From NCBI GenBank assembly GCA_017470095.1, contig JAFUFC010000029.1, positions 1 through 36,605 of the forward strand: a stretch of DNA of 36,605 nucleotides, in the 5' to 3' direction. The notes beneath the pieces were generated by a model, which saw nothing but the letters and a program-made list of their open reading frames with translations, was not told where the DNA came from and did no database searches. Of the stretch, positions 26,135 to 34,312 are shown one piece after another (the first letter of the stretch is position 1; the number at the start of each line of letters is the position of its first letter). The translations under genes and the position numbers were made by a program. The stretch is from Clostridia bacterium (lineage in GTDB: Bacteria; Bacillota; Clostridia; Christensenellales; Aristaeellaceae).

Positions 26135-26724
26135 AGCATCCCTCTCCTTTCCTGAAAAATGGTGGTTGCCGGGCCATGGCCGGGATAGACCCGCAGGTCC
26201 TCATCCATTTTCAACAGCCTTCGCAGGGAACCCATCAGAGCCGAAAAATCCCCGCCGGGAAAATCGGTGCGCCCATAGCCCCGGCAAAAAAGCGTATCGC
26301 CGGTGAACAAAGCGTCCCCCATCCGGTAACACACGCTGCCCAGGGTGTGGCCCGGGGTGTGCAAAACAGTGATATCGATGCCCGCCAAACGCAGTTGGCT
26401 GCCCTCCTGCACAAAATTCGTGGCCGATGGCCGGGGCGCGGTATCGCCCATCTCCGCCCCCACGCTCCATTTTGCGTCTCGCAGCATGATTTCATCGGCA
26501 GGATGGATGTAAATGGGCACGCCAGGAAACGCCCGCAGGGCCCCGGTGTGGTCAAAATGGCCATGGGTGAGCAAAACAACCGCCGGCTTTTGGGGGCCAA
26601 GAGCGGCCCAAATTTCATCTTCATCGTCCCCGGGGTCGATGATCAGGGCGTCGTTTCGCTCCTCCAGCGATACGATATAGCAGTTGGTACCGATGGGCCC
26701 CACCGTCAGTGAATCAATCTTCAT
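26131..26724 (-). CDS. Metallo-beta-lactamase-fold hydrolase (glyoxalase II-like)
   Basis: 197 aa. The metal site LTHGHFDHTGAL (HxHxDH) is near residue 53, with a second His in LHTPGHTLGSV near 121 and a third in FCRGYGRTDFPGGDF and YPGHGPATTI near 183; Asp in ALFTGDTLF bridges the metals. This arrangement matches small hydroxyacylglutathione-hydrolase-like proteins common beside dtd and hemZ in Clostridia. It likely hydrolyses a thioester or small ester; the substrate is unknown. The ribosome binding site is weak (GAGGCG). The gene starts 7 bp after the dtd stop. Confidence 0.9.
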   Translation of the reverse strand: MKIDSLTVGPIGTNCYIVSLEERNDALIIDPGDDEDEIWAALGPQKPAVVLLTHGHFDHTGALRAFPGVPIYIHPADEIMLRDAKWSVGAEMGDTAPRPSATNFVQEGSQLRLAGIDITVLHTPGHTLGSVCYRMGDALFTGDTLFCRGYGRTDFPGGDFSALMGSLRRLLKMDEDLRVYPGHGPATTIFQERRGML

Positions 26725-26731
26725 ACGCGCC

Positions 26732-27181
26732 TCAAAATTGTTTTTTGCTGTCCAGCAGGATGGTCACAGGGCCGTCGTTCACCAAATGCACCATCATGTG
26801 GGTGCGAAACACGCCATTTTCCACCGGCACACCCAGTTTCCGGATTTCATCGCAGGTCCATTCGTAGAGGGCGTTGGCCGCTTCCGGCGCTTCCGCCTGG
26901 GTGAAGCCGGGCCGGTTCTGGCCCCGGGCGTCCCCAAGCAAGGTGAACTGACTCACGCACAGCACTTTTCCCCCGACAGATTGCACCGACAGGTTCATTT
27001 TTTCGTTTTCGTCCTCAAAAATCCGCAGCTTGGCGATCTTGCCCGCCATGTAGCGGGCATCCGCTTCCGTATCCCCCCGCTCGACGCCCAGCAGCACGCA
27101 CAAGCCCCGTTCAATGCGGCCCGTTTCTTTTCCGTCCACCGTCACATACGCTTCCGATACCCTTTGCACCACTGCCCGCAT
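26732..27181 (-). CDS. dtd: D-aminoacyl-tRNA deacylase
   Basis: 149 aa, the standard length. It hydrolyses D-amino acids wrongly attached to tRNA, protecting translation. Signature motifs are [19 protein letters not shown] near 77 (SQFTL with the catalytic Thr) and [12 protein letters not shown] near the C-terminus (the cross-subunit Gly-cisPro-like GPVT). The usual KG(R/N)RP after SQFTL is GQNRP here, a small variation. The gene starts 3 bp after the FAD-protein stop and is clearly in the same operon. Confidence 0.95.
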   Translation of the reverse strand: MRAVVQRVSEAYVTVDGKETGRIERGLCVLLGVERGDTEADARYMAGKIAKLRIFEDENEKMNLSVQSVGGKVLCVSQFTLLGDARGQNRPGFTQAEAPEAANALYEWTCDEIRKLGVPVENGVFRTHMMVHLVNDGPVTILLDSKKQF

Positions 27182-27184
27182 GGC

Positions 27185-28789
27185 TCATTCCTCCAGCAAT
27201 CCTTTGTTCTTCATCAGCGCTTGCGCCACCCGCAGCCCATCCACCGCCGCGCTCATGATACCCCCGGCATAGCCCGCGCCTTCCCCGCAGGGATACAGGC
27301 CGCCGATGTTGCTTTCGCACCGGGCATCCCGCAGCAATCGCACCGGGCAAGAAGACCGGCTTTCAACACCGGTGAGCACCGCGTCCGGTTGAGCAAAGCC
27401 CTTGAGCTGCCGGTCAAACAGAAATATAGCCTCCGCAATGCCCCGATAAGCAAAATCTGGCAGCACGGCCCGAAAATCCGCACAGGTGACGCCCGGGCGA
27501 TACGTAGGTTTCACATCGCCCAACGCCTTGGTTTCCCGGCCCGCCAGCAGGTCCCCCGCCAGCTGCGCCGGTGCCTTGTATCCTCCCCCGCCAGCCCGGA
27601 AAGCCCGCTCCTCCCAGGCTCGCTGCAGGGCATAGCCCGCCAGGGGATGATCATCGCCAAAGTCCTCCGTGCGCACGTCGATAAGCAGGGCGGCGTTGGC
27701 GTTTTCCCCGTCCCGGGCGAACACGCTCATCCCGTTGACGCACACGCCGCCCACCCGGCTGGCCGCGGGCACCACCGTGCCGCCGGGACACATACAGAAA
27801 GTGTAGGCTCCCCGGCCATCGGACAAGCGGGCGGACAAATGGTATTCTGCCGCCCCCAGGGCCGGATGGCGGGCAAAATTTCCGTACTGGCTTTTGTTGA
27901 TCAGGCTCTGGGGATGCTCGATCCGCGCACCCACGGAAAAGGGCTTTTGGATCATCTGTACTCCTGCCTGGAACAGCATCTGCTGCGTATCGCTGGCGCT
28001 GTGGCCAATGGCCAGGATCAAAGCGTCAGTGGAGATTTCCTGGGTTTCCTGCCCGGTTTGGTACCGCACCGCAGCGATCTCTCCAGCCCGGGGAATGATC
28101 TGCGTCAGCTTGGATGAAAAGCGCACTTCCCCACCCAGAGCGATGATTTCCTCCCGAATGGCTGCCACCACCTGGGGCAACTTATCCGTGCCCACGTGAG
28201 GCCGGGCCAAATAGAGGATTTCCTCCGGCGCCCCGTGGGCGTACAATTCCTTCAGCACCAGGCGACACCGGGGATCCTTGATGCCGGTAGTCAATTTCCC
28301 GTCGGAAAACGCTCCCGCGCCCCCTTCACCAAACTGGATGTTGCTCTCTGGGTTCAATTCGCCGGTGGCAGCAAAATGATCGGTGGTCTTTTTCCGTTCC
28401 TCCACTCGCTGCCCCCGCTCCAGCACAATAGGCCGCATCCCCGCCCGGGCCAGGGCCAGCGCGGCAAACAGCCCCCCGGGGCCCAGCCCGGCCACCACGG
28501 GCCGCAGGCCGTCATACGCTTTTTGAATCCGAGGGAAAAGCGGTTCCTGCGGCGCCTTGGTCGCGGCGCCGGGCTTTATTCGCTTCAACACCCCATCCTC
28601 GTTTTTCAAGGCAACATCGACCGCCATCACAAAATGCACGTCGCCTTTGTCCCGGGCGTCCACGCTTTTTTTGCTCACGCGCCAGGAAAGCACCTGATCC
28701 CGCCCAACCTTCAGTTTCTTCAGTGCCGCGGTTAGCGCCGCATCCGCTCCCCCGTCCAGGCTGATTTTCAGATTTGCCACCCGCAGCAT
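27185..28789 (-). CDS. FAD-dependent dehydrogenase-like protein (COG2509 type)
   Basis: 534 aa from ATG 28789, preceded by AAGGAGGG. The N-terminal 85 residues form a small ferredoxin-like domain (LRVANLKISLDGG, then RDQVLSWRVSKKSVDARDK). A Rossmann FAD-binding loop follows (AGLGPGGLFAALALARAG near 101). The conserved EGGAGAFSDGKLTT stretch is near 170, and a second dinucleotide half ends with GLYPCGEGAGYAGGIMSAA near 495. The family is found throughout Clostridia; no physiological reaction is established. It is the first gene of the dtd-hydrolase-hemZ operon and has its own promoter. Confidence 0.85.
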   Translation of the reverse strand: MLRVANLKISLDGGADAALTAALKKLKVGRDQVLSWRVSKKSVDARDKGDVHFVMAVDVALKNEDGVLKRIKPGAATKAPQEPLFPRIQKAYDGLRPVVAGLGPGGLFAALALARAGMRPIVLERGQRVEERKKTTDHFAATGELNPESNIQFGEGGAGAFSDGKLTTGIKDPRCRLVLKELYAHGAPEEILYLARPHVGTDKLPQVVAAIREEIIALGGEVRFSSKLTQIIPRAGEIAAVRYQTGQETQEISTDALILAIGHSASDTQQMLFQAGVQMIQKPFSVGARIEHPQSLINKSQYGNFARHPALGAAEYHLSARLSDGRGAYTFCMCPGGTVVPAASRVGGVCVNGMSVFARDGENANAALLIDVRTEDFGDDHPLAGYALQRAWEERAFRAGGGGYKAPAQLAGDLLAGRETKALGDVKPTYRPGVTCADFRAVLPDFAYRGIAEAIFLFDRQLKGFAQPDAVLTGVESRSSCPVRLLRDARCESNIGGLYPCGEGAGYAGGIMSAAVDGLRVAQALMKNKGLLEE

Positions 28790-28821
28790 GCCTTTTCCCT
28801 CCTTGATCATCAAAACATGTT

Positions 28822-28850
28822 ATTATATCATGGATTCAACATAATATCAA
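28822..28850 (-). promoter_or_regulatory. Sigma-A promoter of the FAD-dtd-hydrolase-hemZ operon
   Basis: Minus strand: TTGATA (28850-28845), 17-bp spacer, TATAAT (28827-28822). Confidence 0.85.
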
Positions 28851-28887
28851 ACCGAGCCGGCAGTTTTTAGCATGATGCGAAGATATT

Positions 28888-28934
28888 TTGACAAATGTCG
28901 AAAAATGCGGTACATTTATTTTGCCGCATTTTTC
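28888..28934 (+). promoter_or_regulatory. Lipid kinase promoter with Spo0A-box-like site and inverted repeat
   Basis: TTGACA (28888-28893), 17-bp spacer, TACATT (28911-28916). TGTCGAA (28896-28902) is an exact Spo0A box in the spacer. GAAAAATGCGG (28900-28910) and CCGCATTTTTC (28924-28934) form an exact 11-bp inverted repeat flanking the -10. Confidence 0.65.
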
Positions 28935-28951
28935 AAAAGAGAGGTTTTTCC

Positions 28952-29818
28952 ATGATATACGCCATTTGCAATCCCACCGCCGGCAATGGCCGGGGAAAGA
29001 AAATCGGCCAGCAGGTAAAGCAAGCGCTGGAAGAAAAGGGCCTGGCCTGCCGCCTGATCCTGACCGACTGCCCAGGCCATGCCACTGATCTGGCCCGGGC
29101 CGCCCGGGACGCCGGGGCGGAAACGGTGCTGTCCATCGGCGGAGACGGAACGGCCTACGAAGTGGCCCAGGGCCTGCTGGGCGGTCCAAGCGCCTTGGGG
29201 GTGATCCCTGCAGGCACCGGCAACGATTTTGTGAAAACCATCGGGGTGCCCCTGCAGCCCATGCAAGCCCTGGAGCACATTTTATCCCATCCCGCCCAGC
29301 CCACCGACGTGGGCGAAATGAACGGCCGCATGTTCCTCAATGAAATCGGCACCGGCTTTGACGTTTCTGTGCTGGATTACGCCTTGAAGGCAAAAAAATT
29401 CTGCCGAGGCATGCTGCCGTACCTCTACGGGGTGATCCAAACGCTGTTCCGCTTTCGCTCCGTGCCCATTACCTATGCCGTTGACCAGGGCGAAGCCGTC
29501 ACAAGGAACGCTTTTGTATTGGGCGTAGCCAACGGCGGCATCATCGGCGGCGGAATCCCCATTGCTCCCAACGCCAAGGCCGACGATGGGCTGCTGGACA
29601 TCGTGGTGGTAGACGCTATTTCTAAAAAGCATTTGCTCAGCCGCCTGATCGGCCTGATGAAAGGCCGTATCCTGACGTTTCCCGAAACCCACTTCATCCA
29701 GGCCCGAGCGATCACCTTTTCCGCTCCCGACATGCGGGTAAACGTGGATGGAGAAATTCTTGCTGAAACGCAGGTGGACGCCCAGATTTTGCCGGGCGCG
29801 CTGCTGGTGCACCGGTAA
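28952..29818 (+). CDS. Diacylglycerol/lipid kinase (YegS/DagK/BmrU family)
   Basis: 288 aa from ATG 28952, after AGAGAGG; this start gives the normal family opening YAICNPTAGNGRGKK. GGDGTAYEVAQGLLGG near 64 is the nucleotide-binding signature, followed by GVIPAGTGNDFVK near 87 and MFLNEIGTGFDV near 126. The C-terminal beta-sandwich (NGGIIGGGIPIAPNAKADDG) is complete. Members phosphorylate diacylglycerol or related lipids at the cytoplasmic membrane face, recycling lipid products of lipoteichoic-acid synthesis. It stands alone with its own promoter. Confidence 0.9.
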   Translation: MIYAICNPTAGNGRGKKIGQQVKQALEEKGLACRLILTDCPGHATDLARAARDAGAETVLSIGGDGTAYEVAQGLLGGPSALGVIPAGTGNDFVKTIGVPLQPMQALEHILSHPAQPTDVGEMNGRMFLNEIGTGFDVSVLDYALKAKKFCRGMLPYLYGVIQTLFRFRSVPITYAVDQGEAVTRNAFVLGVANGGIIGGGIPIAPNAKADDGLLDIVVVDAISKKHLLSRLIGLMKGRILTFPETHFIQARAITFSAPDMRVNVDGEILAETQVDAQILPGALLVHR

Positions 29819-29855
29819 AGCTTTTGTCTATCATGGATATCTTGATCCTATTCTC

Positions 29856-29884
29856 TTGACTTCCCCGACGCAAAAGTTTACAAT
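29856..29884 (+). promoter_or_regulatory. Sigma-A promoter of the exported split-barrel gene
   Basis: TTGACT (29856-29861), 17-bp spacer, TACAAT (29879-29884). It leaves about a 95-nt leader before the start codon. Confidence 0.8.
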
Positions 29885-29984
29885 ATATGTAAAGAAGATA
29901 TTCTTCTGACATAGGTTGCGTCGCCGCTAACGCCCGCGCGTTGATCCCGCCGCACCCACATTTATGGAAAGGGGTTTTATCATC

Positions 29985-30473
29985 ATGAAGAAACTGCTCG
30001 CTCTCGTCCTGGCCCTGTGCCTGCTTTCCCTGCCCGTGCTGGCCGAAACCGCCGCGGACGCCGACGCCTTTACCTCCGCTTCCGTCAACAATTTCTACGG
30101 CGGCATCGAAGGCGACGACCTGATGAACGCCATCAATTCTTACTCCGGCTTCTATGCGGTCGCTTCCGTCAATCCCGACGGCACCCCCAACGTGGGCTTC
30201 TACATCTACGGCTGCGTGAAAGTGGAAGGGACCTATTACCTCCAGTTGGGCCTGAGCCCCAACCAGACCACCGCCAACATGGAAAACGGCAGCGAACTGG
30301 TGGCCATGTATGCCGCTCTGCCCGCCGAGGGAGCCACTTATCCCACTTCCGGCGCCCGGATGAACCTGAAAAAGGTGGAAGATCCTGCCGTGCTGGAAGA
30401 ACTGCTCAAAACCGCGCCTCAGGGCTACACTCCCTACTACTATGAAATCACTCTGGTGCGTCCCCTGGGCTGA
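29985..30473 (+). CDS. Exported pyridoxamine 5'-phosphate oxidase-like (split-barrel) protein
   Basis: 162 aa from ATG 29985, placed after AAAGGGG. Residues 1-20 (MKKLLALVLALCLLSLPVLA) are a clear signal peptide. The remainder, from about 40, resembles a flavin-binding split barrel of the pyridoxamine-phosphate-oxidase superfamily: GFYAVASVNPDGTPNVGFY, followed by YYLQLGLSPNQTTANMENGS and ELVAMYAA, with a final YYEITLVRPLG. Most such proteins are cytoplasmic; export is unusual. It may bind flavin or a related cofactor outside the cell. Function is unknown. It stands alone, with its own promoter and terminator. Confidence 0.72.
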   Translation: MKKLLALVLALCLLSLPVLAETAADADAFTSASVNNFYGGIEGDDLMNAINSYSGFYAVASVNPDGTPNVGFYIYGCVKVEGTYYLQLGLSPNQTTANMENGSELVAMYAALPAEGATYPTSGARMNLKKVEDPAVLEELLKTAPQGYTPYYYEITLVRPLG

Positions 30474-30493
30474 GCAACCTTCGCATTTCCTTT

Positions 30494-30524
30494 GCCCGTT
30501 CCCTTGCGGAGCGGGCATTTTTTT
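30494..30524 (+). terminator. Terminator of the split-barrel gene
   Basis: GCCCGTTCC (30494-30502) pairs with GGAGCGGGC (30508-30516, one G-U pair), followed by ATTTTTTT. Confidence 0.88.
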
Positions 30525-30534
30525 CATTTCCGCA

Positions 30535-30563
30535 TTGTGAAACAGGAAAGAATATGGTATGAT
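30535..30563 (+). promoter_or_regulatory. Sigma-A promoter of anmK
   Basis: TTGTGA (30535-30540), 17-bp spacer, TATGAT (30558-30563), 33 bp before the start. Confidence 0.65.
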
Positions 30564-30595
30564 GGAGAAAATGATTTGTTCTTTGGAGGTACCCG

Positions 30596-31777
30596 ATGCA
30601 TCCTTTACGATCCCTTTGGCAAAAGCCATCCAAGCTGGTCATCGGCCTGATGAGCGGCACCTCCGCCGACGGCATGGACGCAGCCCTGGTGGAAATCACC
30701 GGAAGTGGCGTCGAAACCAAGGTGCGGCAGTTGGGCTTCGTATCCCTCCCCTATACCGAAGAAATGCGCCGGGAAATTCTGCGCCTGGCGGAAGGCAAAG
30801 AAGGCGGCAGCCACGATCTGTGCCTGTTCAATTTTCTGCTGGGTGAATTGTCTTTGGAAGCATGCCTGGCAGTATGTAAACAGGCGGAAGCAGATCCCCG
30901 CCAAATCGACCTGGTGGGCAGCCACGGCCAGACCTTGTACCACATTCCTGTGGCTGAAGCCTATGCCGGGCGTTCAGTCCGGGGCACGCTGCAACTGGGC
31001 GAAGCGTCGGTAATCTGCGAAGGGTTGGGTTGTCCCGTGGTCAGCGATTTCCGGGTGCGGGATATGGCTGCCGGCGGCCAGGCCGCGCCCCTGGTGCCCT
31101 ATGCCGAATACCTGCTCTACCGGAAGGATAATCAAACCGTAGGGCTGCAAAACATTGGCGGCATCGGCAATTTGACCGTTCTGCCCAAAGGCGGCGCACC
31201 GGAGGATACCTTTGCCTTCGACACCGGTCCCGGCAACATGGTGATGGACCAGGTGATCAGCCGCATCACCGGCGGCAAGCAGCGCTACGACGAAGGCGGT
31301 CAGCTGGCCGCCCAGGGCACAGCTCATAGCGAGCTGTTAACCTGGATGCTGAATGACCCCTATCTGAAGGCCGCGCCGCCTAAGACCACCGGCCGGGAAT
31401 ATTATGGCGAGCCCTATGTGGACGCGCTGATGGCAAAGGCCCAGGAATTGGGCGTCAGCGATATCGACACGCTGGCGACGGCCACCCGCTTTACGGCGGA
31501 ATGCATCCGAGTGGCGGTAGAGGATTTCTGCCCGTCGGTGCCCGACTATATTGTGGTGGGCGGCGGCGGCAGCCGGAACCCCACCTTGCTTCGGGATCTG
31601 CGCAAGGTTCTGCCTATGCCCGTGCTGATCAATGAGGATCTGGGATACGACAGCGAAGCCAAGGAAGCCGTAGCCTTTGCCATTCTGGCTAATGAATGCG
31701 TCCACGGCATCTGCAATAACGTGCCATCCGTCACCGGCGCTCAGCATCCGGTGGTGATGGGAAAAATCAGTATCTGA
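30596..31777 (+). CDS. anmK: Anhydro-N-acetylmuramic acid kinase
   Basis: 393 aa. It opens the 1,6-anhydro ring of anhydroMurNAc and phosphorylates it, recycling peptidoglycan; in Firmicutes it may also accept imported anhydro sugars. Visible: GLMSGTSADGMDAAL near 17 (phosphate loop and catalytic Asp), VGSHGQT near 105, VSDFRVRDMAAGGQAAPLVP near 148, NIGGIGNLTVLP near 183, AFDTGPGNMVMD near 203 and VVGGGGSRNP near 320. GGAGG precedes ATG 30596. No murQ or NagZ gene is nearby. It seems monocistronic. Confidence 0.95.
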   Translation: MHPLRSLWQKPSKLVIGLMSGTSADGMDAALVEITGSGVETKVRQLGFVSLPYTEEMRREILRLAEGKEGGSHDLCLFNFLLGELSLEACLAVCKQAEADPRQIDLVGSHGQTLYHIPVAEAYAGRSVRGTLQLGEASVICEGLGCPVVSDFRVRDMAAGGQAAPLVPYAEYLLYRKDNQTVGLQNIGGIGNLTVLPKGGAPEDTFAFDTGPGNMVMDQVISRITGGKQRYDEGGQLAAQGTAHSELLTWMLNDPYLKAAPPKTTGREYYGEPYVDALMAKAQELGVSDIDTLATATRFTAECIRVAVEDFCPSVPDYIVVGGGGSRNPTLLRDLRKVLPMPVLINEDLGYDSEAKEAVAFAILANECVHGICNNVPSVTGAQHPVVMGKISI

Positions 31778-32314
31778 AAAATGGCTTTGCGTTAAATGTA
31801 GAGATAAGTAGGATTCGCAGTATGTAAAACTCGAACGCGAAGATGGCAAAAAACGTGAAAAACAAAAGGCTAAGCGCCTAAAGGGCTTAATGCTGTGTTG
31901 CGGCCTTCGACAAAGCCGTTGGAAACAAGTCAACCAAAGGAGTGGACAGGTCAGGCTTCCGGTTTTTGCGCATCCGCCGGCCAGCCTTGAATGCAGGCTG
32001 CGTCAGCGGTTTTCTACAAATGAACTTCAAGGCCTGTAAACATGCGCCATATTCGTTTCATTTCCACATACGGGGAAGCAATGATTTTTCTTTTTAGGCG
32101 GATATGCTCCTCGTTTTCTTCTGTTTCCTTCTTTCTTCATTTCCTGCATCTTCCAATTTTAGCAGTCCTGCCGTATATGCTATTCTGGACAAATGATTCG
32201 CCCCTGCGTGTTTTCTCGTCCATTACACGTTTCCAGTTTGCGAATCATTTGCCCTTTTCTTTTCAGCGTTTCCCTAATATTTTATGATAGGGCCCATTTT
32301 TCTGCATTTTTCTC
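31778..32314. other. 537-bp gene-poor spacer before tRNA-Lys
   Basis: No ORF here has both a ribosome binding site and a recognisable product. A 74-codon open stretch runs on the plus strand to a TAA near 32040, including LKGLMLCCGLRQSRW, but no start is supported. The AT-rich second half has an exact 12-bp inverted repeat (32190-32201 and 32240-32251) and a CAGCCT/AGGCTG hairpin near 31983-32000. It may hold decayed coding DNA or an unannotated RNA. Confidence 0.5.
32190..32251. repeat. 12-bp perfect inverted repeat with nested inner stem
   Basis: CAAATGATTCGC (32190-32201) and GCGAATCATTTG (32240-32251) are exact complements. A CGTG/CACG pair sits inside the 38-nt loop. Confidence 0.7.
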
Positions 32315-32343
32315 TTGACAAACGCGGGACGATGGAGTATTAT
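32315..32343 (+). promoter_or_regulatory. Strong sigma-A promoter of tRNA-Lys
   Basis: TTGACA (32315-32320), 17-bp spacer, TATTAT (32338-32343), about 20 bp before the tRNA. Confidence 0.9.
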
Positions 32344-32362
32344 ACCTTCTGCAAGTTTTCTT

Positions 32363-32438
32363 GCGCCATTAGCTCAGTTGGTAGAGCACCTGACTCTTAA
32401 TCAGGGTGTCCCGGGTTCGAGTCCCTGATGGCGCACCA
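32363..32438 (+). tRNA. tRNA-Lys (anticodon CTT), CCA encoded
   Basis: The 76-nt cloverleaf is complete: acceptor GCGCCAT/ATGGCGC, D stem GCTC/GAGC, anticodon stem CCTGA/TCAGG with loop CTCTTAA giving anticodon CTT (codon AAG), T-loop TTCGAGT, and a genome-encoded CCA. The second pair of the T stem (CCGGG against CCCTG) is a C-U mismatch. Confidence 0.95.
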
Positions 32439-32441
32439 AGT

Positions 32442-32468
32442 AAACCCTTGAGAATTAAGGGTTTTCTT
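32442..32468 (+). terminator. Terminator of tRNA-Lys
   Basis: AAACCCTT (32442-32449) pairs with AAGGGTTT (32457-32464), followed by TCTTTC, 4 nt after the CCA end. Confidence 0.75.
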
Positions 32469-32493
32469 TCATAAGGAACTAATCCTTGGGAAG

Positions 32494-32520
32494 ACCGCGT
32501 AGTCGATGTGGCTACGCGGT
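32494..32520. terminator. Hairpin at the recombinase 3' end
   Basis: ACCGCGTAG (32494-32502) and CTACGCGGT (32512-32520) are exact complements, with TTTTCC following on the plus strand. The right arm includes the recombinase stop codon (TAG, minus strand 32514-32512). The minus-strand U-tract is poor. Confidence 0.5.
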
Positions 32521-34083
32521 TTTCCTGTGCTTCGGCGATGCTTCCAGGATGATCGGTTCCGTCAGGATGGGAATCTCGATCTGGCCGACAAAGTTGAAGA
32601 CGATCTCCACCGTCTGCCTGCGGTGCCCAGAGGACTTATCTGCCTCGTGGACGATAATCTTTTTCACGAATTCGTTCACGATGACCGTGGTCAGCTCGGG
32701 AATATCCACATACTTCTCCACCAAGGCAGAGAAGCGGTCGTAGTTATCGCTATCCTCACGCTGCTGGTCGATCAGCTCCTCCATGACGGTGATCTCGGTT
32801 TGGAGCCGCTCTTGCTCCTCTTCATAATCCGCCATCATTTTCTGATAGCGGTCATCGGAGAGCGCGCCGAGAACGTGATCCTCGTACAGTCGGGTGATCA
32901 ATTTGTCGATATCTTCCAGACGCCTTTTCGCCTGTGTCAGCTGCTTCTGGTTCTGCTGGATGCTGCTGTCCTGTGCCTTGCGGGTGGATTGCATCCACTC
33001 CTGCTGAAAGCCTTCTGCGTCCTCTCTGACGTATGTCGTTACGGCACGGATGCGCTCCAGTACAATCTCTCGCAGCACTTCTTCCCGGATGTAATGGCAG
33101 GTGCAATCACCGCGTCCGCTTTTGTAGGCAGAACAGGAGTAGCGATCCTGCCTTCTTTCGTATGCTTTGCAGGTTGCAAAGTGCATCCGCCTTCCGCAGT
33201 CTGCGCAGAAGGTGATGCCGGCAAACATGCCATCTCTTTCTGCACGTTGAATGCTTCGATGACGTTCCTTCCGCAGCTCCTGCACCCTGTCCCATAGCTC
33301 CTTCGGCACGATGGCTTCCTGCGTGTTCTCCGTGATCACCATGTCCTCAGGCTTGTTGGGGATGCGCTTCTTCAGCTTATAGGATTTGGAATACGTCTTG
33401 AAGTTACAGGTACAGCCGGTGTACTCGATCCTCTCCAGTATACTGATAGTGGTTCCGTCCTTCCAGCGATAGGGATGGGTTGGGAGGGGCTTTTCATGAC
33501 GGCTGTTGTATACGGCTGTCGGCGTCATGATCTGTTCACGCTCAAGTGCTGCCGCGATACTCTCCGGTCCTTTGCCTTGCATGGCAAGATCGAAGATATG
33601 CCGCACTATCGGCGCGGTTTCCAGATCGATGATCCAGTGTCCTTTCTGCTCCGGGTCTTCCAGATAGCCGTAGGGCGGACGGTTGAGATGCTCGCCGCGC
33701 ATTCCCTTTGCTTTGATGACAGCACGTACTTTCCTGCTGGTATCCTTGGCATAGAAATCGTTGAACAGGTTGCGGACCGGAGTGAAATCACTGTCGCCGT
33801 GCTCGGAATCCACGCCATCGTTCACGGCGATGAAGCGAACGTTCATGCTGGGAAATACAATTTCTGTATAGTGCCCGACTTGCAGGTAGTCGCGTCCGAA
33901 GCGGCTCATGTCCTTCACGATGATCGTGCCGACTTGCCCCGCTTCTACCAGGGAGAGCAGCTCCTGCATCGCGGGACGGTTGAAGTTGGTGCCGGTGTAG
34001 CCGTCATCCACGAAGAAGCGAGTGTGGGTAAAGCCGTGGTCATCCGCATACTTCTGGAGAAGTGCTCGCTGGAAAGAGATTTG
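32512..34083 (-). pseudogene. Large serine recombinase, 5'-truncated (TnpX/Tn4451 type)
   Basis: About 520 codons remain open. The surviving N-terminal part of the resolvase domain reads ALLQKYADDHGFTHTRFF, then VDDGYTGTNFNRPAM and DMSRFGRDYL. The recombinase domain with RPPYGYLEDP follows, then a zinc ribbon FCADCGRRMHFATC, a long coiled coil (about 370-440) and a DUF4368-like C-terminus. The first about 30-40 residues, which hold the catalytic Ser of the YxRxS motif, are missing: upstream the frame meets TGA (34084-34086) and the sequence becomes unrelated. An open frame can start at ATG 34011, but it has no ribosome binding site and would lack the catalytic Ser. It is a relic of an excised or degraded mobile element. 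Confidence 0.85.
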
Positions 34084-34230
34084 TCAAGGTTTATTTTATC
34101 ATAAAAAAACGTTTCTAAGCAGATTGGAACTGTAAACGACTTTGTTTATATCCAATGCCAATCAGCAAGCTCCCCCGAAGAAACAAATTGTTTCATCGAC
34201 GTGATTTATATATCGCTCAAGCTATCATTC

Positions 34231-34290
34231 AAATCAAAAAGATCGTGCTGCGGAGTAACTTCTTACTTCGCAGCACGGTTTGATTTGTTG
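34231..34290 (-). terminator. Terminator of the FMN/FAD flavoprotein gene
   Basis: Stem CGTGCTGCG (34244-34252) / CGCAGCACG (34269-34277), extended by AAATCAAA (34231-34238) / TTTGATTT (34279-34286). On the minus strand it is followed by ATCTTTTTG. It can work in both directions. Confidence 0.8.
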
Positions 34291-34312
34291 CCTTATTAAT
34301 TAGAATATAATG

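Noticed and set aside
32042-32287. 81-aa plus-strand ORF in the spacer before tRNA-Lys
   Set aside because: No ribosome binding site; Phe/Ser/Arg-rich translation of T-rich DNA, and it overlaps the 12-bp inverted repeat.
32363-34083. Integration of the recombinase element into the tRNA-Lys 3' end
   Set aside because: No duplicate of the tRNA 3' end was seen to the right, and large serine recombinases of this type do not usually target tRNA genes.
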